Shown here piece after piece: positions 19,801-29,219 of a stretch of DNA of 64,000 bases; positions within the stretch are counted from its first letter, which is position 1; each line of letters opens with the position of its first letter. Below the pieces are notes generated by a model, which saw only the letters and a list, made by a program, of their open reading frames with translations, was not told the DNA's origin and did not search any database. The DNA lies in assembly GCA_949316235.1 (NCBI GenBank), contig OX438747.1:26788618-26852617 (forward strand). Reading direction: 5' to 3'. Origin of the DNA: Oegoconia quadripuncta. Taxonomy: Eukaryota > Arthropoda > Insecta > Lepidoptera > Autostichidae. The position numbers were made by a program, and so were the translations under genes.

Positions 19801-22800
19801 CTTCGGCAACATCACCACTTCGTTTGCGATCTAAAAGTATAATATGTGAAATTGTAACCTCACAAAGATTTTCGTAATTGACATTTGTGATATCCTTTTC
19901 TAGATCATCATAGTATTTTTCTTCCAGTTCATGAATTTTTATCATAACTTCTTCGATATCTTTTTCTAGTGGCATAACTTGTGCTTTTGTCATGAGGTTA
20001 CAATTGGCCTCGAGGAGTAACTTAAATTCGGTCAATTTATTTTTGATGTGTTCTTTTAGTGCTGTTGACTTGTGTTGATCCATAATTGTATTGGTAAATA
20101 AAATATCAATACAACCTAATATTTCTGATCGAATTCTTGCAGGTATGCTAACCACCTCAACGCGGCCAGTTTCTTCATTAAAACCACTCATTACTTTTAC
20201 TGCTTCTATAAAACATTCATAGTACTTAGGGTCAATCAAGTTTTGTAGTTGGATAATCTCAGGATTTTTTTCTCGTACAATCTTTAAAAGATTTGCAAGG
20301 TCTCTCATTTTGGAGCAGATTAGTTTTCTACTTCTTTTTTCTTTCCTTTTCTTCAGAAGTCTACAGCCATAAGCAATAATTAAAGCATCTTGTTTCACGA
20401 TGTGAGAAATTTCGTCATTACGCAGCCTAGGTAGTATGTTTTGTTGAAATTCTTTCGATGTATGAACAAATTTTGGTATAATACTTAATGCGTGTTTAGC
20501 AAGGGAATGTTTAGTCATATCATCTTCATTACCTATACACTTCTTGCTATGTCTGTAGAACGTTGACCTTCTGTAAGTACCCAGGCATTTTCTACAGATC
20601 ACAAATCCTGATGGGCTTTGACCTAATTCTTCATTAGCTTGCCTTCTCATCGGAATTAAATATCCCTTATTATTTGAAACCACATTGCTGTTGTGAACGT
20701 AATTACCACGATTTCTCAAATTATCAGTAATAGCTTGCCTTTTCTTTTTTTGAATTTTAGGATCAGGGTCATTGATAGCCATAAGGTTTAGAACCTCTAT
20801 TTCATCACCATGATTTCTCATTAGATGGCGCGTAAAATTCGTAACTAAATTCTCGCAATAGGGGCAACAGTTTCGTCTATCCCAACTTCGTTGACTTGCT
20901 GATTTCGATGGTGTAATCTGGATAAATCAAAACGACAGAATTAATTGAATAGCAAATAATATTAAAAGTTATATAACGTATGAAGGCTTTTTGGCGGGAT
21001 CTCGGCGACTGAAGTTGCACTTTTCTTTATAATTCGTATAATTTGTACATTCTTAAGCTTAACTTAACTTTTGAAGCTTAATAATGGCAGAATATTGTGC
21101 AGCCAATGTTTGTGATGGTGTACAAGTGAAGGGAAGTGTAAATTAAAGTGCGTAACGGAGCTTTCGGGTTCCCACAAGAAGCCGCCAAAATCTTTTGTAA
21201 AGCATTCTGCCACTTTACTGAAGAATGATTTGACCGTGACTAGACTCTGTATACGCCAAGTATACGACGAATTACTTGTTTTGCCTGAGACTGACTTATA
21301 AACTGAAGAAATAAGAGAAATAAAATTTTTCACTCGAAACTGGCAGTAATGTCTCTCGACAGTGAGGTTTGACTGGTTGCCATCCTCAAAAATAAGAAGA
21401 AGAAGAACGTATGAAAAACCGTCACATCTAATTATATTAGGTAAAATTTGCATGTTGGCCATTGACCGCTCAACAACTCTGACACTAAGGTTACTGAGGT
21501 CGATCACCGATCTTAATAGTAGCTTCTTTTTATCGTGTCCCAAAAAATAAAGCTTTATAATTATAATCTGCCACGGGACGTTTAAATGTATTTATGTCTT
21601 CTAAAACATGTTCAACGTCACCCAAATCGACATCTATAAATTACTAACCTCTTCAAAAGATGTGTGCGGTGTTTCCGGAACTATAATATGAGCACAAGGA
21701 ATCTAACGGAAATCAAACTTTTCATTCACAATCCAATTTAGGTAATACAAAAGCGAAAGTTTTCATTAATAATTTTAACTTACACTGTTTTCGCGAGCAT
21801 ATTGACTTTTATCACCACTATCAGAAATATAATCTGAACCATCTGTTGGAGAAAAGTCACCGTCGCCGTCGCTTTGTTCGTTATAATACGATACGTCAGA
21901 AGATTTTCTGAATACTTTTTCACTCTGTAAAAAACATTTTGCGCTATGAAAACAGGAATACGTTTCCATCCATGCGTTTCGTTTCGTCATCCATACGTTT
22001 ATTAGATAAAAAAATATTTTTATGTAATTTAGTATATTAAAAAATAAATCACGAGTAGGTTTGGGTGAAAAATGCTAGGCCAGATTATAAAGGGTAGAAT
22101 TTTTTTATGACATCTGAAGGGAAAGTACTCTTAAAAAATTTAATGCAATTTTATTTATTAAAAAAAATTAAGTAATGTTTCGTTTTAGTGAAATTTGCTA
22201 TCTCCATTGTTGAGATAGCATTACTTAATTTATTTAAATAAATAAAATTGCATTAATTTTTTTTTTAAATATGCTTTTCCCACCCACGCGTAGCGCTAAA
22301 GCGGCCGCAAGGCTCCATGAATAACAATTTCACAATATCAATTGAATTTTTTTGACTTACCTTTCCTGTTTTCGGTCTTGCTGTTTCATGATCGTTACTT
22401 GAAACTTTAGGGAGTAGCTCGTCTGTTACATTTGATCCTGCAGTATTTCTTTTCACTATGCTGAAATAATAGGTACAACTCAATGAAGTCACTGATAATA
22501 ATTATACTAATACCGAAAAAATGTGATTATGAAATGAAAAAGGATCAATAAAGGCAAAAATGACTGAGAAAACATCCACCAAAGTGGCAAACGCACGTCT
22601 GTAGATATACTTAGATCTTTATTACTAAGTAGCAAAGATGGTGTTATTTCCACTAACTTGCGATTGATGTTATCTTTTTAATTTACAGAAACCTGCACAC
22701 ACACATACACACACGCACACGCACACGCACACGCACACGCACACGCACCCGCACCCGCACGCGCACGCGCACGCGCACGCGCACACGCACACGCACACGC

Positions 22801-22818
22801 ACACGCACACGCACACGC

Positions 22819-22896
<78 letters not shown>

Positions 22897-25800
22897 TAAC
22901 AAAAACTTATCTTTATTAGTTATTTAGCATTTGACAAAAAAAAAACATGCAAAAAAGAATTCCTTTAATTACATAAAATAAAACTTCGGATGCTTACCTA
23001 GTTGTTGCTTCATCTAAATCCTGGACATCTGTTATTAAACCTACAGAAACAGGTTCTGATACGCATGCTAAGAGTGTCTTAAATTTACTCAAGCTCATAG
23101 GAGCATCCACTTTATATACTGACGATGACACTGATAAATTATCACTTGGCTTTATTGTGCTATCCAATACAGGTAAGTGTGGAGGAATCCATATTTCTTC
23201 ATCACCTGTAATAATAGTCGACTTTTATATACTTATTTCAACCGTTTATTTGTTTTTGTCAAATAAACGGTTTCTTGTGTCTCATTGGGATACTCTATTC
23301 TCAAACATGCTTGGAAATGTGAGCATTATTTTGACAATCTTCTTCGAGATAAATCAAAACTGCCGTACTGGCCAGATACATGCGGGCAGCGGCCGGCAAA
23401 AGTTGTATGAAAATCCATATCTGTCGTGTTTTGCGGCCAGATAAATTACTATGTAAACTCATATCTGTCCTGTAATTTAAAAATGGAATGACCTTTTACT
23501 TCGAAACATGGCTACCAAGGAGGTAACGAATAAAAGGTTTTATTGAAACGACCTCCGAATCGTAAACCCAACGTTGTTTACATTGAGCCACGGAGGCGGT
23601 TTGCTTAAGAATCGATATAAAGGCTTGTTTCTAATCTTGTTTTAGTTTGTTGAACATAATAAGTGCAGAGGCTGCAGAAGCGTCTTCAGGCTCGATGGAG
23701 AAATTCTTCAATTCATTTCAGGAATAAGAAATCAATTTCAATCCTATCCCGAAAATCCCGGGATTTGTCAAATTTAATTCCAAAATTTTCGGAATCAAAA
23801 TGAGGCCGGGATCCCGAGACTCGTTATCCTGGGATCGAATCCTTTAGTTGAGACACGAGACTCGCGCGCACATCATTTGAATGGTGGACGCACGTTCACA
23901 TAAATAAATACGCGCCACTAAAGCCTAAAGTGACTTTCTGTTATCATCCCTTTGGGATGGTTCAAAATTATGTTTGGAATTAATGTTAGTGCTTCTATTT
24001 GCCAGAATTAACAACGTATTTTAGGGAGTAATTATTTTTTTCCATTGTACTTGTAAAGCTTTTAAAAGCGCCAAGAGCCGGAACTCGAAAAAGATCTCTG
24101 AATAACCTGAAGCCTTATAGATACTAACATGCTTTTAATATACCTAGGTAGCACGCAACATTCACAATTTATGTATAAGTCACACACGAAAATGTCTCAT
24201 AATCCAAACCCAAACTTTGCTTTATATTACAAACCATAAATTGACAGACTTTCGACAAAACAGGTAGGGTCCTTAATTTTTCTGCACCTTTGGTCTGGAT
24301 ATCTAGTTCAACTAAAAATAATAAATATTTTAGAATAGTTGGAACGACGTGTATACAGGATTATATTATAGCAATGTGTTAACAGTCAAGTGGGCTTTTT
24401 CAAAATAGGGTAAGGTAATGTACCTCTTTAATTTCCATCTTCATGCATTTTTTAACGAAGTTTAAATTGCCAGCAATGTACCAACAGCAGATTTAATTGA
24501 CAATTTAAATGTAAGTGACAGTCCTTCAAACTTAATTGAATTGGGCAGTTAATTCACTGTATTTTATTATGATTTGTTAATACATGCAAATAATTGCTAA
24601 GGGAGCATATATTATTATCAGTTTCAAAAAATGCCAGCTTGAAAGCGATAACAAACTGTAAAGTCCCCGTCACGAGAAGCTATAAATTTATTAAAAACCC
24701 ATTCAAGGATTCACAACCTTATTTCGAACAGATAGAAATAACAAATTTAAAAATGACAACCAATAGAACTTCTTCTTCTTCTTATTTTTGAGGATGGCAA
24801 CCAGTCAACGTCACTGTCGAGGGACATTACTGCCAGTTTCGAGTGAAAAATTTTATTTCTCTTATTTCTTCAGTTTATAATAAGTCTCAGTCAAAACAAG
24901 TAATTCGTCGTATACAGAGTCAAGTCACGGTGAAGTCATTCTTCAGTAAAGTGACAGAATGCTTTACAAAAGATTTTGGCGGCTTCTTGTGGGAACCCGA
25001 AAGCTCCGTTACGCACTTTAATTTACACTTCCTTTCACTTGTACACCAACACTAACGTTTGCTGCACAATATTCTGCCATCATTAAGCTTCAAAAGTTAG
25101 AATGCACAAATTATAAGAATTAAAAAGAAAAATGCAACTTCACTCGCCGAGATCCCGCCAAAAAGCCCCAATAGAACTTTTTCCGCGAAAAAAATTCAAA
25201 ATATGACGCTGGAACGAAACGCAAACTACCTAATTCGAAATTGCGGCCGCTAAAGTTTAAAACGTTCCATGTGTCTAACGCGTTCCAGTACCTACCACAA
25301 ATCAGTAGAAAAGAGCGCTTTAAATCGCTAAAATATAACGCGACTAAGTGAAATTATTTTTGTAATACACGTACGTATGTTACTTTGAGTAGATTGAATT
25401 TCGAATTGTTTGAATTGTCGCTACGTAACTTGGTATAAGTTCTTTACTTTAAAAATTATAGCCTCTCGTGCCGGGACTTCAGATAGAAAAAATCGCTTAA
25501 CTAGGTACTAAATGTAAAACACATACCTTGACCTTCATTATTGTTTTCATTCATTCTTCATTCAAAAACAAATTCAAATGACGAATTTAAAATAATGTCG
25601 AGATACAAAATGGCGTAGCAGAGACCGAGGCCTAAAGGGCGCGGGGTGCGGTGCTCCCCCCGTGCCTCCACCGTTACAAGTGAGGCGGATCTTACAATGT
25701 ATGGAGCATTGCGAATATAAAATATCTAGATTAGGCATAATAAATTCATAATTGATCAACCGTTACGGTATCGGTACCTATTCGGATCAAAACAAGTATT

Positions 25801-27974
25801 ACTGGAAGTATTGGTGCAATAAAGAATATTAAGGACCGTATTAATAAACAAATCTCAATACAAGTCTTGAGGCTGTATCACCGGAGAGAAGTTGACGCTA
25901 TCTCAAGCTCCGTGCTAATTTATAAACCAATCTTGAGGTCTACTCAGCTGAGATCACTTCTCAAGTATTCGCCTCAGCGGCGAATGAATGATAGTCTTGA
26001 GTTTCATTTATTAATAAGCGCACTTCTCAAGTGAGTACTGCTTCAGTATGCATATGCTTTTCAGCTGTCAAGTTAGGTTTATTAATCAACACGTTTACTT
26101 GAGACCGGTTAATAACGCGGGCCGGATATAGAGCGTATTGGAAGACATTGAAGGCAGCACTAGGCTCGCAGACCGTAGTTAGCAGCCAATGGTATTTATT
26201 CGGATGTACACCAACTAAACTAAACTAAAACCAGTTGTGGAGTGGTGCCGTCGCACCATACTGTTCCAGGGAGAAGAAGACAGTACTACTTTAAAACTGG
26301 TTTTAGTTTAATAGGTGTACATCCGAATCGACGTCAATATTAGTCTTTAAATAGCAGATAAATAACAGCTCTTAGTATAAGTAACTATTAAAATCTTGTG
26401 TAGAAACATACCTACACATAGAGTCTTCTGCAACACTTCTGGTCCTATGACCATTTCCTCTTTTATCACATGATCTGCATATAGTTTGTTCAGAGCCTAA
26501 AATGGTAAGAAATATAAAATATGTTAATTTCATCGTTTTATTTTAAAATTAAACTACCTATGCCAATACCTTCTATTTCACTTAACTAATATGCCCTATT
26601 TTTTCCGGGTTTGACCCATACCGTCCCATTCGCATTTCGTCACGAATTCAAAAATAGTCCCATTCGCATTCGGTCCTATTGGCATATAAATAAGTGATTT
26701 TTTAAATAAGAATTTTGATTTTGAAACAATACACACAATTACTTAAAGCTATATGTTTTTATTTTCAAGCCTACCATTTTTGAAAGAATAGTTCAACTTG
26801 TAGGTTGAAAATGTTAAAAACAAATTTTATCCTCAGTGTGACCATTTTGAGAAGGGGACAAAATGCGAATGGGACTATTTCTTAATTCGTGACGAAATGC
26901 GAATGGAACGGTATGCGTCAAACCCTTTTTCCCTTACGGAAAAAAAATCATCCGTCTATTTAATATACTAACATAGACATCGCATTATATTTACGGAAAC
27001 GTAATGTATTTTAGAAAGAATCTGCAATTGTTTAGGAAATACTATACTAAAATATAATACGACGACCGATTGGTGTAGTGGATAGTCACCCTATCAGCGA
27101 AATCAACGGTTGCGGGTTCGAATCCCGCGAGGGGTTTGTATGATGAATACGAACATTTATTCCCGAGTCTTGGATGTTTATATAAATATTTATGTATGTT
27201 TATCCGTTATCTAGTATCCATAGCACAAGCTTTGCTTAGTTTGGGACTAGATGATTGGTGTAAGTGTCCGATATATTTATTATAAAAAAAAAAAAAAAAA
27301 AATAGGAAAATACCTATAATGTAAATACAAGATATAACAATTGCTGTTCATATCAGTCGCTTACACAAACTGTCTAAGTCATTCAAATATTTTCAAGGAG
27401 CAATTGCTTTATAATAAGGTATCGGAAGACATTAATTTGCTCTTAAATAAATTTAATATTTATTTGTAGGTTATTCCATGGAACGCCACTCTACACTATG
27501 GTAATTAAATTTTTTTGTTAGAATGAGAATATTCATTGGACTATAAAGTGGTGTCGATTCGGATGTACACCAACTAAACTAAAACCAGTTTTGGAGTGGT
27601 GCCGTCGCATCGTACTGTTCCAGGGAGAAAGAGACAGTACTACTTTAAAACTGGTTTTAGTTTAGTTGGTGTACATCCATCTTCCATCTTCGGCCTCATC
27701 TTAAGTTAATTGTCCTTACTTTCTTCCTTACTGAAACTGGCGTTTTGTATAAAGAATTTCCTTAAGACTGTTTTCTCCAGACACACATTTTTGAATTTTT
27801 GTGCATTTGTTGTGCATAAAAAAAAACATAGAATATGTCATAATGAACACTCACTTCCACGGTACTATTTCCTTTGACATCCAAATTATCATCGCCCTCT
27901 GATGTATCGAATTTTTCAGTCTTTATAAACACCTTTTCAAATTCTTCATTAACATTGCATTTTAATTCATCCAT
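15758..27974 (-). CDS. ZnF-2: C2H2 zinc-finger protein (three exons)
   Basis: Exons 27974-27855, 26496-26412 and 16854-15758 give a predicted 433-residue protein. Phases are 0 and 1, as in ZnF-1. The acidic N-terminus [15 protein letters not shown] leads to a basic linker ([10 protein letters not shown]) and ten C2H2 fingers. The first two are divergent (CNDC, CDQC). The other eight have [14 protein letters not shown] linkers and are very alike, suggesting recent expansion. Likely a nuclear DNA-binding protein; target unknown. The large last intron contains exons of the recombinase-like gene on the same strand, whose first acceptor is also phase-compatible with exon 2. Beyond the stop at 15758 lies one more degenerate finger, so the protein was probably longer once. 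Confidence 0.85.
16880..17633. other. Intron sequence without recognised feature
   Basis: AT-rich ZnF-2 intron. The one open frame here (62 codons, minus) has no recognisable domain. Confidence 0.4.
17634..17767 (+). mobile_element. Family R retroposon, truncated copy
   Basis: It starts GGCTTTTTTGGCGGGAACTC and breaks off after 'gtgtacaagtgaagg', where a duplicated piece of recombinase-gene exon DNA begins. Confidence 0.7.
17768..18233 (-). repeat. Direct duplicate of 20861-21323
   Basis: About 460 bp match 20861-21323 with few differences. The copy includes the splice acceptor and first roughly 58 nt of the recombinase-gene last exon (encoding [10 protein letters not shown]) plus intron DNA and the start of a family R retroposon, with the same 'aacgtatgaa' insertion flank. 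The gene's last exon therefore lies between two direct repeats. Confidence 0.75.
17894..18300 (+). mobile_element. Family R retroposon copy in the duplicate
   Basis: It shares its 5' flank with the copy at 20985 but has a different 3' end: after 'agaaataagagaaata' it continues into the common 'gacatggctgttatgggcta' tail. This suggests duplication of one insertion followed by conversion of its 3' half by another copy. Confidence 0.7.
18479..20917 (-). CDS. Recombinase-like gene, last exon (812 codons)
   Basis: The acceptor ATTTATCCAG precedes 20917; the first 32 codons ([16 protein letters not shown], then the CCPYC finger) lie upstream of the first ATG at 20821 and are conserved in the family I recall, so that ATG is internal. 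Putative catalytic residues are visible: Arg in GKRGRSVP, Arg-His in TGLRHH, His in LGHD and Tyr in NYRLP. The His three residues before the second Arg in classical enzymes is Thr here. Between core and SANT-like end is a highly charged Lys/Glu/Asn/Asp spacer of about 220 residues. Confidence 0.85.
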   Translation of the reverse strand: MTPSKSASQRSWDRRNCCPYCENLVTNFTRHLMRNHGDEIEVLNLMAINDPDPKIQKKKRQAITDNLRNRGNYVHNSNVVSNNKGYLIPMRRQANEELGQSPSGFVICRKCLGTYRRSTFYRHSKKCIGNEDDMTKHSLAKHALSIIPKFVHTSKEFQQNILPRLRNDEISHIVKQDALIIAYGCRLLKKRKEKRSRKLICSKMRDLANLLKIVREKNPEIIQLQNLIDPKYYECFIEAVKVMSGFNEETGRVEVVSIPARIRSEILGCIDILFTNTIMDQHKSTALKEHIKNKLTEFKLLLEANCNLMTKAQVMPLEKDIEEVMIKIHELEEKYYDDLEKDITNVNYENLCEVTISHIILLDRKRSGDVAEAELQYYLNRNTDNIPPQVLEILDKKQKQAISDLDIFQIPGKRGRSVPVLLTKVMRRNIDALIACRSILKISSDYLFARTLTDKPFDGGRCLNRIKNMCNLKKPEMLTSTGLRHHIDTISQVHGKTDDKYTPFLGHDMQVHASNYRLPIQAIQTGLVGSRLLEIENHSINKENPIEKESESEITHSYVNEIEKRNNETDSDTASKENETSKCDYIKDKKIKTFKNKEKQIEAEINDNIIEDNESDNSIINNENDHQNKSAICEERSEKIRNNKKSKYVKEKQLKRKTRKRKKILTGKKVTEQKGKAVINKLTIDETKKNMISEQESAPKQVQSSDTESSIDIALKRTKYSKEKKEILTDESDDGSVEEITVPKPIRRKKTHNKWSSDEVEAVMRHLKQFIKMKKNPGKALCEQVLRKEPILRKRTWMQINTYINNIYKKNL
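18479..23205 (-). CDS. Crypton-like tyrosine-recombinase-derived protein with C-terminal SANT-like domain
   Basis: Four exons (23205-22998, 22460-22361, 21924-21784, 20917-18479) join in frame. With the exons at 27974 and 26496 the product would be about 1,030 residues; a separate first exon is possible. The acidic N-terminal third is followed by a zinc motif ([20 protein letters not shown]) and a second Cys/His motif ([20 protein letters not shown]). A helical core leads to [23 protein letters not shown] and [16 protein letters not shown], matching the R, R-H, H and Y boxes of tyrosine recombinases. The end ([20 protein letters not shown] ... [11 protein letters not shown]) is SANT-like. I recall the same layout in gene families of fish and cnidarians considered Crypton-derived. 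It may be a domesticated DNA-binding protein or an old transposon gene. Confidence 0.75.
20985..21405 (+). mobile_element. Family R retroposon with long 3' end
   Basis: Flanked by the perfect duplication 'aacgtatgaa' (20975-20984, 21406-21415). The 3' end differs from other copies: 'tttcactcgaaactggcagt' and then an (AAG)n-like tail. The copy at 24772-25167 has the same end, so there are two 3' subtypes. Confidence 0.75.
21784..21924 (-). CDS. Recombinase-like gene exon
   Basis: 47 codons in phase 0 at both ends, acceptor TTTTTTACAG, donor GTAAGT. It encodes an acidic, Asp/Ser/Gly-rich stretch ([20 protein letters not shown]), likely disordered. Confidence 0.72.
22132..22268. mobile_element. 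Fold-back MITE
   Basis: 'aatgcaattttatttatt' and 'aataaataaaattgcatt' form arms of about 40 bp, with a short inner palindrome around 'gctatctccattgttgagat'. It lies in an intron of the recombinase-like gene. Confidence 0.6.
22361..22460 (-). CDS. Recombinase-like gene exon
   Basis: 100 nt; acceptor TTATTTCAG, donor GTAAGTC. It encodes (S)[19 protein letters not shown] and [14 protein letters not shown]. Phase 2 in, phase 0 out, consistent with neighbours. Confidence 0.68.
22690..22894. repeat. Compound (CA)n/(CG)-interrupted microsatellite
   Basis: About 205 bp of alternating purine-pyrimidine [21 protein letters not shown] variants then pure CA. Long frames read through it are artefacts of the repeat. 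Such tracts can adopt Z-DNA and are length-variable. Confidence 0.95.
22998..23205 (-). CDS. Recombinase-like gene, first internal exon seen
   Basis: 208 nt; acceptor TATTACAG, donor GTAAGC. It encodes [20 protein letters not shown] and later [20 protein letters not shown]. No Met in a start context; it needs an upstream exon ending in phase 1, which the exon at 26412-26496 supplies. Confidence 0.68.
23206..24771. other. Intron or intergenic DNA with small relics
   Basis: It contains a SINE-C fragment at 23560-23620 ('gagccacggaggcggttt', minus) and a stretch with several 'atcccgggat'-like words near 23745-23850. No gene was recognised. If exons 1-2 feed the recombinase gene, this is its intron. 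Confidence 0.4.
24772..25167 (-). mobile_element. Family R retroposon, long-3'-end subtype
   Basis: Flanked by 'ccaatagaactt' on both sides (24760-24771, 25168-25179). The minus-strand 3' end is (AAG)n preceded by the 'tttcactcgaaactggcagt' block. Confidence 0.78.
25833..26123. mobile_element. MITE, GGCCCGTATTAATAAA family, long diverged copy
   Basis: It starts 'ggaccgtattaataaac' and ends 'taataacgcgggcc', with internal 'ctcaagt...ttgag' palindromes. It is related to 55500-55645 and 47585-47697. Inverted ends are imperfect. Confidence 0.5.
26199..26328. mobile_element. Palindromic MITE (GGATGTACACC family), copy 1
   Basis: Arms 'ggatgtacaccaactaaac' and its complement enclose a short GC-richer centre ('gtggtgccgtcgcaccatac'). 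It lies in an intron between ZnF-2 exon 2 and downstream exons. The second copy is at 27561-27678. Confidence 0.7.
26412..26496 (-). CDS. ZnF-2 exon 2 (possibly shared)
   Basis: 85 nt encoding [15 protein letters not shown] and [10 protein letters not shown]. Acceptor CATTTTAG, donor GTATGT, leaving phase 1. It joins in frame both to ZnF-2 exon 3 (GAT codon) and to the recombinase-gene exon at 23205 (GGT codon). Confidence 0.82.
26607..26925. mobile_element. MITE with about 70-bp TIRs
   Basis: The left arm 'gggtttgacccataccgtcc' runs on through 'cattcgcatttcgtcacgaa'; the right arm is its near-perfect complement ending 'gcgtcaaaccc'. Flanks share TTTTTCC. It is inserted into a copy of the short repeat 'tgccaataccttctatttca' also found at 14850 and 60885. 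Confidence 0.7.
27061..27302 (+). mobile_element. tRNA-derived SINE, family A
   Basis: It has a pol III A box (TGGTGTAGTGG) and B box (GGTTCGAATCC), a conserved body ('tctagtatccatagcacaag') and an A-rich tail. This is the best-preserved copy. It lies in intron 1 of ZnF-2. Confidence 0.85.
27303..27480 (+). pseudogene. LINE ORF2 C-terminal relic
   Basis: The DNA resembles the block at 48130-48260 ('aataaggtnncngnagacat', 'ttgctnttaaataantttaa') that follows the RT domain of a Jockey-like LINE. Frames are broken. Confidence 0.4.
27561..27678. mobile_element. Palindromic MITE (GGATGTACACC family), copy 2
   Basis: Nearly identical to 26199-26328, 118 bp, with 'gtacaccaactaaactaaaa' and its complement as arms. 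Confidence 0.7.
27855..27974 (-). CDS. ZnF-2 exon 1 (start codon exon, possibly shared)
   Basis: 40 codons from [20 protein letters not shown] to a GTGAGT donor in phase 0. It aligns with ZnF-1 exon 1 along its full length, which fixes the start. Confidence 0.8.
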
Positions 27975-28739
27975 AATTAAATAATATCTTCGTCACCAGT
28001 ATTGGTGTAGTTGGTTATGTACCTTGTGAAGACGTGTCGAGCTCTATTGTTCTCTGGAATAGATAGAATAAATAGTAGTAGTAATAATAGATAGCATTTT
28101 CAGTTTAAGAAAATCGGAATTTAAAAGAGAGATGACTGTAAACTTATTTATCTTTAGTCATTAACACATCTAATCAGATGCCATTATAATGGCTATATTA
28201 TGTACCGTGCACACAGTTTTACAACCTCTATTCCAATTCCAGTTTGTTTAGTGGCAACTCTTATGAATTTTGCCAGTGTCAAGTGAGTCGTGAAGGTGAC
28301 AGAGTACATAAATTTGGTCCAAGTAAATGCCGCGATGTTACTTCCAGCTGAGCAGTCTAAAACAAAAGACAACACAAGTTAGCCCAACATCAGCGGGTTA
28401 CTATCTACAGTTTACTCTTGTCGATTCTAATATGGTATGCTAAAATTTGGACAATGGGAGTAAACACCATGGATAATAAATACTTAAGATTAACGGGACG
28501 CGGAATGTCAGTGGGGAGGATATCAAATAGGGAAGAGGTAAATTTAGGGCAATTGAAGATAATATAAACATCTATTGAATAAATGAAAATAGCGGCTTGT
28601 TTTTGCCGTGCCGAAAAAGGCACCGTTCTTTGAAGTGTAGCAACGGAAATACAACTTTACCATAAACAATTCAAAGTACGTAGAGGAAAGTTTTCTCTAC
28701 TGCAATTTGTTTGACGAATGATTTGTGCTATTTATTTAG
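27975..28739. other. Upstream region of ZnF-2, no coding feature recognised
   Basis: AT-rich DNA upstream of the ZnF-2 start. It should hold the promoter, but no specific element is convincing. Confidence 0.35.
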
Positions 28740-28957
28740 ACGACCTGTTTGGTGTAGTGGTTAGAAACTCTGCTGATATACTACATAAATACATATTTTT
28801 TTTTGTATTATAAATGAAAACATCCATAACTCAGGTACACATGTCCGCATTCATCACACAAACGTATGCCCCTAATGGGATTCGAACCCGCAACCTTTTG
28901 GTATAGTGGTCAGAGTTGCTAAGCACTACACCAAACAGGATGTCAAATCATCTATAT
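28740..28957. mobile_element. Fold-back pair of SINE family B
   Basis: The first 40 bp of SINE-B on the plus strand ('gacctgtttggtgtagtggt') abut a nearly complete minus-strand SINE-B ending 'cactacaccaaacagg'. The two heads point outward, so the unit forms an inverted repeat. Confidence 0.7.
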
Positions 28958-29219
28958 TACCTGCATAACTGCATACCCTGAAATTTTGTCGAATGACTTC
29001 AAATTACATACTACATTTTTCGTCGACCATGACACATGACGACAATAAAAATTAGCATGCAACAACGAAGCCTTGGTCACTATTCCTACACCCTAAGGGG
29101 TACACATGTGATATTAAAATATTACATAAACCTAAGACCATAAAAACCAATGTGAAAGCAATAAATTGATTGAAAAAATTCTACTAATTTACAGGAGATT
29201 GAGTATGAGCGGTTATCAC

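Noticed and set aside
17768..21323. Direct repeats as LTRs of a tyrosine-recombinase (DIRS-like) retroelement around 18479-20917
   Set aside because: The repeats include a piece of the coding exon, its splice acceptor and a separate retroposon, and no RT was found. A local duplication explains them better.
21064..21543. 159-codon minus ORF ([16 protein letters not shown]...)
   Set aside because: Most of it reads antisense through a family R retroposon; similar frames appear at every copy.
22670..22902. Three long overlapping open frames (CV/RV/CA repeats)
   Set aside because: They are readings of one (CA/CG)n microsatellite in all three frames.
27061..27140. True tRNA gene at the A/B boxes
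   Set aside because: The same sequence with a common 3' body occurs about nine times and the cloverleaf is incomplete. It is a tRNA-derived SINE. The same applies to SINE-B and SINE-C.
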